Shown here: piece after piece, positions 47,101-62,100 of the stretch
Layout: every line of letters begins with the position of its first letter
Position numbering within the stretch: the first letter of the stretch is position 1
Origin: Sialis fuliginosa
Taxonomy: Eukaryota; Arthropoda; Insecta; Megaloptera; Sialidae
Direction of reading: 5' to 3'
Assembly (NCBI GenBank): GCA_961205875.1
Contig: OY540821.1
Span: forward strand, 2,542,001-2,606,000
DNA: 64,000 bases
Notes under the pieces: generated by a model
Database searches by the model: none
What the model was told of the DNA's origin: nothing
Seen by the model: only the letters and a program-made list of their open reading frames with translations
Program-made: the position numbers and the translations under genes

Positions 47101-50100
47101 GCAGATGTTTTTTAAATGGGAACCCAAATTTTTTTATTGCAGAATCGATTCTCAATTTTTATCTTAGAATTTTTTTTGTTTTTGAAATATTAGCCTTTGG
47201 CGATTAAAAAAAATATTTTGCTCTCGTTAAGAAATACGTTAGTTTTTGACCTAAAATAAATCCTGATCTGTAGTTCAATTTTAAAAGGTGCCGCAAGGGG
47301 GGTCCCGTTTCCCATTTAAGTAACATGGGAAAATTATTCTTTAGTACTAAAGTTGGTATTACCTATTCATGATAACTGATGAAAATTTTTTAAGGACATC
47401 ATTTGTAGAAGATAAAATTATCTACAAATGTGTCTACAAAGTCATGTCTCTCAATTCAATGTATCAAAAGTTACAGGCATTCAAAGTGATTTATTTGTTA
47501 AATTGTACGTCTAAAAGGCTCTCACGGCTAAACTATTGTTTCTATAAAAATAAGGTAAATTGTCATTTTGTAGAAAATTTAATTATCTATAAAAATAGTT
47601 CAGAGAGCTATAGGTGTAAATGCAATGAGTTAAAACTTATAAGCGTTTTAAATATTTATTTTTTTACAAAAATCAACATTTTAACGTCAATTTTCTATAA
47701 ATATCAATTAAATAGCAATATATAACCCTACTATTATACTGAGCAGTCGAAAAAGGAATGACAAAGCCAATAACCAGCATTATTAGAACATAATTTTATT
47801 CTCTACAAAATGACGTCCTTAAAAAATTTTCATTAATTATCATGAATCAATAATACCAACTTTTGTACTAAATAATAATTTTTCAATGTTATTTTAATGG
47901 GAAACGGGACCCCCCTTTGCGGCACCTCTAAAAATTGAACCTTCAGAAAGGATATATTTTAGGTCATAAACTAACCTATTTCGTAATGAGAGCGAAGAAA
48001 AAAATATATTGCTATTTTTTGCAGGGCTTCGAACCGTTATTTTTTTCGTTTCGGTGTTCGTTCCGAAAAAAATAATGGTTTTTTCGGTTCAGCTCCGAGT
48101 GATTAATTAAAAAATAATTAATTGTATTAAAAAAAATTTTTCTACCATACCTAATTTAGAACATTTTATGGTACTTCGAACGACATTGAAGTGGGAAATA
48201 AGATCATGTTAACGCACGTATTTTAATAAGTACTGAACCGTAAAAACCGATATTTTTATTTCGGTTCTGTTCCGGTTTTCGTTCCGGCAAAAATAACGGT
48301 TTTTCCGGTTTTCGGTTCAGTTCCGGTTCGAAGCCCTGATTTTTTGACACGCCCTAATAGTCAACCTCATTCAATAAATCTTGACACATGATTATATACT
48401 ATTAAATAATCTACCATATTCTACATGCCTTGACAAAGGATATTCCATGTTTTTCAGTTGTTTTACCTAAGTTTCCAGTAAAAGAAATACATAACAATAT
48501 ACTACGATGTATATACAGAGACAACATATGTCAAAGTACCAATATATACTAATAATAATAATTACACCATCTCCGCAAGCAACGAGAATAAAAAGCTTCG
48601 AGTTAAGACATACCTGTGAACTCGTCTTCCCATTCTAAACCAGGATTTAGATTGTACTCATCTTGAGAAGGCACAGCGGAAATCAAAAATTATTTTATCA
48701 ATATCGGGCAATTATTTCTTTCTCGTATATTTTTTAAAGAAATCTTTTTTAAGTGTGTTTAATCGACAATAGGCTGTTGTAAAAATATTTTAAACATATA
48801 CAGTTTTCCTATTAACTAAAAACTATGGTATACAACATGATCCAAAAGTCACTTGATGCTCAAATTGTATTATCAATATAATGTAACTAAACTGTATATG
48901 ATTTATATATTTTTTACAATAAATATGCCCATACACATATATAGGTACTGATGAAAAAATCATTTCATATACTTTTCTTCTATCATGTATAATAATACAT
49001 GTTTAACATATTTATCTTGATTAATATTTTATTACGTAACAGAATTTAACAGTAATTACAATATGTAACAAAAAAATACTTTTTTTTTTCCTCGCGAACG
49101 AATGTATGTGATTCGTAGTATTCCTTATGCCCCCTATATTGTAAATAAAACATTTCAGTCACGTCACAATTATGTATTTGTGAGAAAAGTATTTTATTTT
49201 TTAACCTTTACTTAATGCTAATTTTAAAGAAAAAAATTTATCTGGAACTAAAAAACGAACTTTTCTTATTTTTTTTTGTCTGTCGTTTGTAGTTTGAGGT
49301 CAAAGTTTCCCGGATTAAAAACCAGCAGTAGTCGACAAGCATTGTATATGATTCCATTTTCTTTCTCATATGATCCTTAGGTTCGTGCCATATGACTGGT
49401 TAAGCAAAAAGCTTCGCTGGAGACTTTCCACTGTACCAACTTGTTAATTTTTTTATGGCAAGTAAGACAACAACAGATATGTGGCACCCACAATGTATTC
49501 TGGTTACGAATGTCCAAGTTAAAATATGCACGAAAAGACTAGGGTGACCAGATTTTAGTTTTGGTAAACCCTGAGATGTAAATGGAGACCCCTTTTTTAT
49601 TTTATTTTATCTATTTTATTTTTATAAAATTTGTTACCATAATCTGAACTGTTATGTCCCCTGCTCTATTTTTGACGACCTTTTTTTTTTTATTATTCAT
49701 CATTTTTTGCAAAACCCGGAGAAATTGCACCCAAACCCGGAGCCCGGAGATCCAGTGTGCAAACCCTAAAACTCCGGGTCAAAACCGGAGACCTGATCAC
49801 CCTAGATAAGACTCCTAAATCAAAGGTGTTATCGGTTTCTTTACTTTTTGGCGTAGATATATATCTACGTGCATATTTTAACTTAGATATTCGTACCAGG
49901 ATAAATTGTGGGTGCCACATATCTGCTGTCTTACTTACCCTAAGAAAATTAACAAGTTGGTATAGTGGAAAGTTTCCAGCGTAGCTTTTTACTCAACCAG
50001 TCATATGGCGCGAACCTAAGGATCATGTGAGTGACTGGAAAAAGAAAATGGAACCCTACAATGCTTGCCGACTACTGCTGGTTTTTAATCCGGGAAACTT

Positions 50101-53100
50101 TGACCTCAAACTACAAACGACAGACAAAAAAAAATTAAGAAAAGTTCGTTTTTTAGTTCCAGATCATTTTCTTTCTTTAAAAATAGCATTAAGTAAATGT
50201 TAAAAGAAATACTTTTCTCACATACATAATAGTCATGATGCCTAATTTTTAAAAACTATTTTTTGATGATCTTACGTGTCTTTTATTACCAAAAAAATGC
50301 TTATTTCTGCAGAAAATAAAAGTTTAATCACAAAAATTGACCCTTTTAAAACTAATTTTGAATTTGACGCCAAAACGCTCGCAGGTGTCATGGCGCATTT
50401 TTGACGTCACGCCTATGTAAAGACTCCTTGTCAACTATAATAAATCCTTGCTCCATTGCTAATGTTTCTCGGTTTTAGTTTTGTAACACAAAACTGAGCA
50501 AATTGATAATTTAAAACCACAAAATAATTTATAAACAGTGCAGATATTAATGAAACAAAAATGACGTTCACGTAGCCGTGACGTCATCCACTCTGACTGG
50601 TGTTTTATCAAACATGGCGGATTGCTGTATTTTGTGTTTTAATTTTAACAAAAATCACATAAATCTCGCTTTTAATATAAAAATAAATACATTTTTTAGA
50701 ATCTTTTTAACCTATTTCATTATTTAAAATCATAATTTCAGTGATACTTTGTTACTGGCATCATGCGTATTGTGACGTGACTGATGAAATGTTTTATTTA
50801 TGTTTCTACAATAAAGGAGGCATAAGGAATACGAATCACATAAATTCGTTCGCGAGAAAAAAGTATTTTTTTGTTACCTAGTGTTATTAACTGACGTGAA
50901 TAAGATTATAATATTAATTTATACCCAATTTTAAATAACAATATTTATTTATTTTTTATATACACGTGTATGTACATATTGTGTATATTTATAAGTTGTA
51001 CAATCCCAAATTATTATTATATTTGTTCACAGTTGGCTGCCTGAAGCTGCATGCGAATATATAAGTGAGATTATTTTATTTTATAAATAAAATTCGACCA
51101 CCAACATAAAATTAATATTTAACAAATAATATGTTAGTAAGGAAATTATCACAAATATATTAATTGTTATTATTAATACGACATACATATTAGGTATTAT
51201 ATATGTTAGATTTGAGTGGTAAAATATAGATTCAAACTATTGATATATTTTATTGTTTAAATTTTGTATATCCATAGTAAAAACCATATTTATGCCGGTA
51301 TTATAAAGAATTTACTTGAGTGCAAAAACAAATTAGCTTCCAGCTAACGCTATCTACTAGGCATTGAATATAAATGACAACACATTGTAGCGAATTAAAT
51401 CGTACATATGATAACCTTGACGCATGCGCGATAAGTACAATAAGTGCTGCCAAGCGTACCTCAAAAAATTATTATATATTTATTACCACTGTTTTAAAAT
51501 ATAGAGCAATTTCATAACAATTTGACACCTATCAGATAGCGTTAGCTGGAAGCTAGTTTGCATTTGCAATCAAGCAAATTCTTTATAATACCGGACATTA
51601 AAATTATTAATATTAACAGACAATACACAGTGCTTTTTTAATTAAAAAAGCACATTCTAAATACAAATTGTTTATCTATAACACATGCAAATAAAAAGAA
51701 AAATATGAAAATAAACAATATCGTAATAAGCAAAAGCAATAAAGTTATCAAAATACCATAAAACCAACCCATATCAAAAGCAAATAAGAAAAACAAAGGT
51801 GGAGAGTCAATAAAATTATGTATATAATATATAAAAACTGGTTTCAAACTCAAAATAATATTCATATATATCGGTAATAATACATGGTATTATAATATGA
51901 AGATCTATAAGACTTTTAGATATTTAAAAATTATACTCAAATGTTATATTACTTTTTCTATAACTTTTAATTGAGTTAGATATATTTTACTAAACCAAAA
52001 ATGGATTTTGTTTTTAATATAGTAAAATATTTACATTCAATCTGAAGTTATAGAAGGAAAAATGACTTTTCTGTCATTCCTTATATTGTAAAATATAAAA
52101 ACTAAAATGACTAAAATTAATGATTAAAATTTATAGGTTATAATAGAAAATAGTAATTATTAAAATTATAATTGTGTAGTAAGTCATTTCAGTTTTTTAT
52201 TATGTAATATACAGGGTGGGGCATTTCAAGTGTTACAGATATTTATCTCAGAATTATCGCATATTTGAAAAAAATGTTTGGTTGTGAGGGGGTAATCGGA
52301 TTGTAATATTCATGTTATTTTAGCGTGGCCTTCAATTATATTTGAAGGTCAACATCATTTATTTAGATAGGAATCTATAGTTTTTATTTAGTAATCTTAT
52401 TCTACGTGAGAAATACCAATCTTTCATTGAAAACTTTTTTTTGAACACCATTATGAGATATCTAACAAAAGAATTTCGAGATTTTGAACATTCAAAATTT
52501 TTTTACTCAGAAATCATCAATTTTTGAGAAAAAGTACAAGATACAAAAATTGTTTATTTTGGTATAATAAAACTTGGAGAATTATTTAAAAAAATTTTAA
52601 ACTTTTTTCTATTTATTTTATTTAAGCAAAAAAAAAAGAATTACGAAATGTTAAAAAAAAATCTAGAATAATTCTCCAAGTTTCATTAGATCAAGATAAA
52701 CATTTTTTGTATTTTGTACTTTTTATCTAAAGATGAAATTATTTTGTTAGATATCTCATAAAGTTTAGGTCGTTCAAAAAAAAGTTTTCAACAAAATATT
52801 AGTGTTTTTTCACGTAGAATATGATTACTAAATAAAAACTATAGTTTCTTATTTAAAAAAATGATGCTGACCTTCAAATATCCTTGAAGGCCACGCTAAA
52901 ATAACAAATAAATATTACAATCCAATTACCCCCTCACAACCAAACATTATTTGGTTGAAACATTTTTTTCAAATATGCAATGGTTCTGAGATAAATATCT
53001 GTAACACTTGAAATGCCCCACCCTGTATGTATGTGCTATAATATAAAATTTATTCTTTGTAATGTGCATTTTTCAAAATCATATTTTTGTAAAAATATGC

Positions 53101-56100
53101 GTGCAAAAAGTGTCACTTAACGATAATAATTTAAAAATAACATATTATTATAAATAAATAAAATTGTCTTTAATTAAATTATAGTTACTTATAAATATTA
53201 AAGCATTTTTTCAAATAATAGTTATTATTTTTGCTTCAGACTATAATTATATTTAACAATAATTTTTGAAATAAATAATTTTGAGTCTTTCAAAGAAACT
53301 TCATAAAATACCACAAAATAAAAAGTTAAATGAAAAATAAAGGGAATAGTCAAAGCAAAAATTATATTCTAAGCATCAAAATCATATATATGCTAATGCA
53401 ATAAATAAATAATGATTTAAAACAAAATAAAATAATACACTAATTACTGTTAATTAACTAATATAACAATTTACGATCAATATCAATTATAATAATAATT
53501 ACCTATTAGTGCTTCAAGATAAAAATTAAATTTTAATAAGCGATGTTAGCATTTTTAAATTTGCTAGTAAATTAGTTATTTTAATTACATACTAAGATAT
53601 CAAAAACAAAAGCAATTAAAATTAGTAATAAAATGCCAAAAAATAATTGGGTTTCAAAAACATAAATTCAAAAATAATTTAAAAATACAGTAAAACCCTT
53701 ACTAGTTCGGTCTCGAAATGTTTAATTGTATTTCATAAAAAAATTGCGAATAACAATTCTACAACCTAAACTTTTGACTTCATAAAAAATGTTTATAAAG
53801 TCACAGGACCCCGCTTATGGGAAACATGCCTCTGTCAATGTATTTGAAACTTTGGATTCTGACAGTCCTTGATAAGTAGATCAAAAGTCTCAAAGGGTAC
53901 TAAGTCCTAAAAACTCAAACTTTGAGATATAGCCCTCTGAAGCTGGGAATTATGCTTGTCTTTAATTTACAATGAAAGTTTTTGTAGAACCTTCATTTTC
54001 GTACAACTAAGGTAGTGACACCAGTCTTGGCAAGGACCCCAGTAATGGTAAATTTTTAATTAAATGTACTGAATTAGAAATATGTGTTAATATTTGATTA
54101 TATCATTTTTGAATATTAATCTATATACATTTAACTCTTACACCGTGATTTGATGACAATCTGCCAATAAGTGTCAAAATGGTGGACATTTAAATCAATT
54201 ATTAGTATAATTTATTTATTAATTATTATATTATCATAACAACTGCTTTACATTCATTCAAATTCGACGATTTCTTCTTTTATATCTTTTGTGTCGTAGT
54301 ACTTATCATTTTGTAATCATTAGCAAGTGTCCATCACTGCGTGCTCATTACTGGTTTTACCTTTGCCATTACTGGAGAAAAAAAAATGAACAAAATAAAA
54401 GGCTATAATTTAAAAACAAATTATATTTGCGGACTTTGGTAATTAAATTAATTAAATAAAGAGTTAATGGTGGCAATCGATTACATAAGACTTTGGGAAC
54501 ACATACAAATAGTTGTGCGAAAATAGTTCTACAAAAACTTTTATTGTAAATTAAAGACAAGCATGATTCCCAACTTCAGTGGGCTGTATCTTCAAAGTTT
54601 GAGTTTTTAGAACTTAGCGTCTATTGAGACTTTTGATCTGCTCATCAAGGACTATCAGAATCCAAAGTTTTAAAAAGTTTGACAGAGACCCGTTTCCCAT
54701 AAAGATTCTGCGGGGGCTAATACGGAGTATGGGTGTCCCGACGTCACAACTGTCAAAAACACGTATGTAGTTATTTAAAATATAGTTGATGCTTTAATAA
54801 TATACACTTTGACTGTCCTTGGTTAGAACAATCTATTGGGGCGAAAGGGGGTTAATATAGTAGGGTCAACTGGGGTAAAAGTGAAACAAAATACAAATCT
54901 TTCATGTTTTTTGATAGTTAACGATACAAATTCATACTTTAATTTTTTTCTACTAGATGCGCTTATTGAACTGTACGATACAACACGGACTTTAAAAATG
55001 AAAAAAGTGTGTTTAATTTTTAACCTCTAATTTGAGAAAAAGTGAAACAGGTAAGGGAAAAAGTAAAATAGGCCTCTAATGGAAAATATTTCTTGAAAAA
55101 TTAAAAGAAACGCTACAAAAGCAACTTTGATTATCTTCTTTGTGGCATATCAATGTGAAATTGTAACTTTAATTAATATCTGAGCTATACAGAAAGTTAT
55201 GTGCAAAGAATTAAAATTTAATTCACACGTTTTGACATCGACTAATAGGGAAATCTGTAGGGGTGACACATCACTTATTAGGCGATTCTTATTTTCAGGT
55301 CGCTTTAACAAACCTTTAATGATGATGTCAGTCTTTATAATTCTCCTATAAACAAATTAGTTTTTTAGTTGCAAGCTTGTTTCACTTTTATACCATTTTT
55401 TTGGTGTTTCATATTTACCCCGCTCGACCCTATAAAAATTCCTATATGTTACAATAGATACATCACATTCTACTCTATTCTAACACATCAACACGTGATT
55501 TTTGACGTCAGGACACCCATATTCTCCGTATTAACCCTGCGGGGTTCTGTATGGCATAGATTTTTGATCCACCAAACGAATGAAGTTTAACTGCTTTAAA
55601 AATAAAATATTTCATTAGTGGTATTAATATTCATAATCTTCTAAACGGTACAATGATATTGATCGTAAATTAATTTTTATAAAACTAAACTAAAAATACT
55701 AACAGTAAATCTTAACTTACCGTAATAGTCGGTCGCATGTGCTACAGAAAAAGAAGGAACAAAAATATTTTATTACTATCAAATAATTTACGTAGCCTAC
55801 AAAATTTTTATAAAACTAAACAACGATATATTTAACTATAAAATGATAAAACTAAAATACGTATTTGCATGCTTTTAAATCAAATAAAAATAAAAAAATT
55901 CTTAAAAATGATAATTTATATTTTAAAAACAACATTTTCTGCAATAAAATAAATATATTTACTAACTGAACTGTTTAAAAGTCAAAACAACTAACTCCAC
56001 TAATAGTCCAGTCGTCAGACAATTTTGTATAGTGGCAGCGCTAGATAATATACTCATGTTAGTCATTTTTTTCAAGAAATTGGTAGATTTTGATGTAAAG

Positions 56101-59100
56101 AACATAGTAATAACTTCCCCCTCCCCTTCGAAGGGGGGTGCATAACTTTCTAGGGGCTTGCAAAGCTGTCTAAAATCAGTTATTTGGGAACAACACTGAA
56201 ACTGTCTGTGTTTAGGATAAAATAGGCTTTATAAAATCTTAAAGGCGATAAAATTTCGAACAAAATAGTGTTTTAAAAAATTATATACCATAAATAGTTA
56301 TTGAAGAAATAGAACCCGTCGAGTTTGGAAACTATGCTTAAAATGTATAGAGTTCTATTCAACCGCTGTATTTAATAGGTATGTCTTTCATTGAATTTCA
56401 AATTGAAATGTTGTGTTATAATAGAGAAAATAGTGCCCTAAATCATAGGTGTCCAACCTTTCGAACCTTCTGGGTCGCATAGCATAAACCCAATTTACTA
56501 AGGACCACAGGCCAGAATATAATATAAAAAAAACTGAGGACCTTCTTTTTTTTTGGTCACGTCAATTGAAATTCCTAATTGTATTGAATAAATAAGTTAG
56601 ATTAGGAAAATAAAAACTGAAGACCTTTTTTTTCTGGTCGCGCTATTTGCAATGCCGGTTTATTTATATATATGGGCAAATCCACAGAACGTGGCCGCAT
56701 TAGCTTTAAATTAAAATACTCAAATGCTTCTTCAAAATGGAGCATTGAACGCACACTCTTCTATGTCGTCTCAAAATCTTCGTAACAAAGAGAATAATAA
56801 TTGGTCTCAATTTCAGGAGTGTGCTTCGGATGTTCCAAAAGTTACAGCAAATAAACCAAATAAAAAACGCTGAAATTGCCGTTCGCTGGATAAAACAATC
56901 GCGCATATGAAATGTAAGAGGTGTGCGCCTTTGAAACTCCGGGAAAAGGTTCATTGTACCAAAAAACATGTCCAGTAAAAATTTCAGATTCATTGGTTTG
57001 AATCTGAGAAAATTGCGGTGGTATGAATTTTTCTTTTTTTAAAAGTTCCATTCTGAAAACGTGAAAATAACCGATTTTTCAATGCAAATTGTGCTGCAGT
57101 TTTTATATGAATCAAGCAATCGACTTGTAACTCCATGTTTACATCCACAATAAAGTATACTTTGAGTTCGTGTACTTATGGGTGGGTAATATACATTCCC
57201 ACACGCGCACTATTGCCGTTCCCCCAAAGTGGCCACGTTCTGTGGATTTGCCCATATATATATTTTTTTATTTATCCTCGCGGGCCGCGGGTTGGACAAG
57301 CTTGCCCTAAATATTGAATTGTATCTAATGTCAAATTACAAAAATTTAGAGAAAATTATTCATGTTTTTGACGATCACCGAGAAAACCTTGTAAACCGAA
57401 TAAAATAAAATCCAACTAGAAATCTACAGAACATTTAATGCCCTCCCTAAATAAAAGTTCCTATTCGACCGTGATTACTTTTAAATTGTTCAAGTTATAG
57501 GTAAACATTCAGTGCACATAATTTAAATTTAAATTATCCCAATTGTATTCAAAAACAATGTATTGTAAAAGTTTTCCTTATAAAAATTTGTCTATACATT
57601 TACCTATAAATTGAACAATTTTAAAGTAATCACGATCGGACAGTAAAAATTATTTAGGGCATTAAATGTTCTATAGATTCCTAGCTGGATTTTATTTTAT
57701 TCAATGTAGAAGGTCTTCTTTGTGGTCGTCAAAAAACATGAATAATTGTTTTTAAATATTTTTAATACTTGCAATTTTGAGTTCTTATAACTGAAACATT
57801 TTTCGAGATATTGACATTAGATACAATTCATTATTTAGGGAACTTTTTTCTCTATTATAACTTAACATTTCAATTTGAAATTCAATGAAAGACATATTAA
57901 ATACAGTGGTTGAATGGAACTCTACATTTTAGGCGTAGTTTCCAAACCAGATATAATTTTTTTAAACACTATTTTGTTCGAAATTTTATCTGCTTTAAGA
58001 TTTATAAAACCTATTTTATCCTAAAACTGATAGCCCCATTGTTATTCCCAAATAACTGATTTTATAAAGTTTTGTAAGCTCCTAGAAAGTTATGCACCCC
58101 CTTTCGAAGGCGGGGAATGTTATTGCCATGTTCTTTACATCAAAATCTACCAATTTCTTGAAACAACCGTACTCCGACATTTTTTTCTAGTTCAATCTTC
58201 TGATGACTGGACTATAAAAATCAGTCAAGAAAATTAAGTTTATAATAATAATTTATATTATAATTATCAGTTATTCGGTTCGAGTAAAAAAATATATTTC
58301 GGTTCGGTTCCGGTTTTCGTTTCGAAAAAAAAATAACGGTTTTTCCGTTTTCTTAGGTTTTCGGTTCAGCTCCGAGTGATTAATTAAAAAAAAAATTGTA
58401 TTAAAATTTTTTTTTCTACCATAATTTAGAACATTTTATGTTCTAAAGTGAGAAATAAGATCATGTTAACGCGCGTATTTTAACATGTACTGAACCGCAA
58501 AAACCGATATTTTTATTTCGGTTCTGTTCCGGTTTTCGTTCCTTCAAAAAATAACGGTTTTCGGTTCAGTTCCGGTTCGAAGCCCTGATAATTATTAAGT
58601 GCAGTCAATTGTTTTCACTTCTGAATCAAAACTGAAAATTCAAGGCCTCTATACACCACCCAATCTGCAGGGCCGATTTTTTAGGAGATAGAGTGGGGGT
58701 ACTACAGATTGGGTCGTGTATAGGCAAATCGGGCCGATTATTCCGCGAATAGTCGGCCCGACAAATCGGCCCTGCAGATTGGGTGGTGTATAGAGGCCTT
58801 TATTAACTTACGATTGTTAAAATATAAATTACCTTCATTATAATATAATACCAATAGTAAAAAATAAAAGTAAGAATAAATCGTAACGGGTAACAAAACA
58901 CACGACATTCAATGAACCAACCTTTGCGAGGTCGCCACCAGTCCTCAAAGTAGCCTTTTAGGGGAGAAGAAGATGCAGTAGATCCTTATTATGTTGTCAG
59001 CATTGCACACAAGCATATAGTATCTACTCTTTCATTTACTCATAACGTACAGATACAGTTATAATATAACATTAAATTTAAATTTTATCGGTTTTATTTA

Positions 59101-62100
59101 TTATTATTTCAAATTGTTATTACTAAGTTTTCTTCTGTGTTACGTTCTTATATTATGGAAGCAGTGGACTGCAATTAACAATTGCTTTCTCGCAATATCG
59201 AAGATACGAGAAGCTTTGTGATCGTTTTAGAATGAGACAAAAAAAATGTTCTCCGATTTCAAAATTTTAAATTGGTCTTTCCGTTGTCTGTCTGTCTGTC
59301 TGTCCCCTGAATGGTTGGGTCTGGCTTGAGGACGGTCCCATTTCAAAATCATCAAAATCGTGAGTAAGGGGGAGGGGTGACATCCCAAAATATTTATTTT
59401 TTCAAGATATCTCAAGAACGATAAGTACATGTTACGTAAAAATTTTATGGGATCTTTTTTGTAGAGCATTCAATTTCCTATAATATAGGTCTACAACGTT
59501 TGTTGTAAAATATTTACTTACAAAGATTTATCTCAATTTAATTTAAAAAATAGTGATTTGTTTTTTTCAATTGATTTTTAGTAGGGGGCCCCGCGACTTT
59601 TCGAAAAAAATATCTCATATTGGATTTATCATCTACCGTCCAATACGGAGTGTTCAAATCTACAGTAATTCATAATTTAATTATAGGATTTCCAATCTCG
59701 GTTTGATTTAATCGAAATTTTTTGAAAATAAAGCATATTTACCCCTTTTTTGTTATTTAAAGCTTCCAAGGAGTAAAATGTCTAATAAATTGAATCAAAT
59801 GATTTTTTTTTGGTCATTGTCAAGTCTATAAGGGGTGATAACATCCAATTTATTAAAAAAAAAATAGAGCCCACTGATATTTTTTCTGTCGTAAAAATTC
59901 ATAGGGGGTGACACGCCTAATGTATAAAAAAATAAAACCTATTTCTTTCAGGGTGGGGGACACTATCGATTTCCACCCTGGGAATCAACCCCCCCACCCC
60001 CAATCCTAGCGATGCCACTGTAAATGGCCTCTTTATAACATTTACTACTGACTTAATCCGGCATTGAATACACTCTAACCACAAGAATACTATTAGGCTC
60101 CTGATGAGATTTATTGTGAAGTCAAAACACCTTTTAGAGGAAAATTTATTCCGCAAAAATTATATTTTCGAGGTTTCAGAACCAATTAGTCAAATAAAAT
60201 GGTGTCAGTAAATAAGCTACCCCATTCATTGGTCAAACAACTATTAACCACGCCCACAACCGAATACTCGTCGCTGATTGGCTGCTGTACCAGCACCGGG
60301 GTAGTTTGGTGTCTCCTGAATTTATTAGTATTATAAATTGAGGTCCACTGTATATATTCATTAATTTATAATAATATAAGATATTAACATTTTTGGACGG
60401 GGGAGGGAGTATGTAAAATATTGTCAAAAACATATATCTAACATGGAAGAAAACCTAGATTTACCGGTTATATAAAAAATAATTTTATATATAAAATGTA
60501 TGAAAATATTATTATTTTAAAATATAAACAATATGATAAGAAACATTTACTTTATATAAAAATTAAACATGGATTGTTATAATAATTAAATTATGTATCT
60601 GACATTATGAATTAAATTTTAATAAATATTTTTTTTATGAAAACGTTATTAATTTTATCAAAAAATTCCTTGGCAAATAAATAATCCTGTACCAAATACA
60701 TTAATGTGAAAAACATGCAAAACATATGTATGTGTACAAAGTAGATCCGAATATTAAATCAACAAACCTTGATTTTTAAACTTGAAAAATAGAAATAAAT
60801 AAAATAATAATTTATTATGGGCCTGATAAATTAAATAAGTAATAAAAGTTATTAAAAAAGACACAAATATTTGAGAGTATTAAGGGGTAACACCACATTA
60901 GTGACCCAAAAAAAGGCCTAACTAACTTTGACGATTTTTTTGGGAGTATAATAAAAGGAATTTTTTTAGAGGGTTTATTCAGCATATATTTAAGTATAGA
61001 AATAATTTTTTTAATTATTATTTTTGTACAAAATAGCGGCGCGAGAGCCAATCTTTTAAATGATCTTTTTAAAAACACCTCCAGCGGTGGACAAATTTCT
61101 CGTGAAATATAAAAAAATGTTTAAATCTATATTCTACTGATTATAGAAGTACGTAGGGATTTTTTATTTAACCCCTTAAAAGCCTTAAGTTATCATTAAA
61201 AAATTTAAATATGAAAAAAAAACATATTTTTTTTATGAATGAATTTTATTTACTGGACATAAATATTATTCATAAAAGTCATTTTGGGCCCAAAATGGGA
61301 CTGAAAGTTGATATTATGGTGTATAGTGTGGGTCAAGAAATAAAAGAAATTCATAAAAAAAATATAATAAAATAAATAAAAAAAGGGGGGGGGATCTCGT
61401 TTGAATCATCCCAGCTGTCTTTTGTCTCGCGTCCACATATCAAAAATCGTATTTATTTTCACCCGAGTATATTTAGGATTGGTATTTTCTGCAGTTAAAG
61501 TTTACCCGAGTTAATTCGGGTATGGAAATTTTCGCACATAATAGCTGCTCGAGTACACTCGGGCGTGATCCTTAAGCCGTTAATCAAATTTTGTAGAAAT
61601 GGTATACTTTCGAAAAAAAAATCGATTTTTTGCCAAAAAATATGCAGTAAATTGTTTACAAAATAAAAAGTTTGAATCGAATAAAAAAAACCCCTACGTA
61701 TTTTTATAAACTATCTAATCGTGAAGCTACTGTCAAAATTTCAAACTGATCTATGCAACCATATTGAAGCAATGTGTTCGCTAAGATTGAAAAAAGTAGT
61801 TTTGAGGAAAACGCATTTAAAGTTTTACGAACAGTAAAGTTTTACTGGTGACTTTTTAAGTAACCTTAAGCACCTTTTGCACTGTAATTTTTTGTTTATT
61901 ATAGAACAAAGTATATATTGTTTTTATGATGTTAAAGTGGTGTTACCCCTTAAGTATTACATCAAATAAAACTGTAAGAATTTAAAACATTAAGCCAATC
62001 ATTAAATTTAGAAGCCAAGAATCAGAAAAGCCAATAAATCAAGTTGCATTATTTCACACCAAATCTTAAATCGTAAGAAGTCAAAACAACAAAATAACAG

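Larger units (their letters stand above)
49064..50877. repeat. 1.8-kb palindromic element with two insertions
   Basis: The outer ends GTAACAAAAAAATACTTTTT and AAAAAGTATTTTTTTGTTAC pair. Arms include GTTTGAGGTCAAAGTTTCCC and its complement, and CCACAATGTATTCTGG with partners. A TAGGGTGACC hAT-like MITE occupies the centre (49547-49803), and a dispersed repeat (about 50240-50765) splits the right arm. Confidence 0.75.
55999..58225. repeat. 2.2-kb inverted repeat with nested hAT elements
   Basis: The outer ends TAGTCCAGTCGTCAGA and TCTGATGACTGGACTA pair. Arms include AAGAAATTGGTAGATTTTGA with its complement, and TAGAAAGTTATGCACCCCC with GGGGGTGCATAACTTTCTA. The centre was filled by 56444-57304. 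Confidence 0.78.

Noticed and set aside
47369-47725. 118-codon open frame
   Set aside because: It lies in the loop of a fold-back element, is AT-driven (Lys, Asn, Tyr, Ile-rich), and shows no domain.
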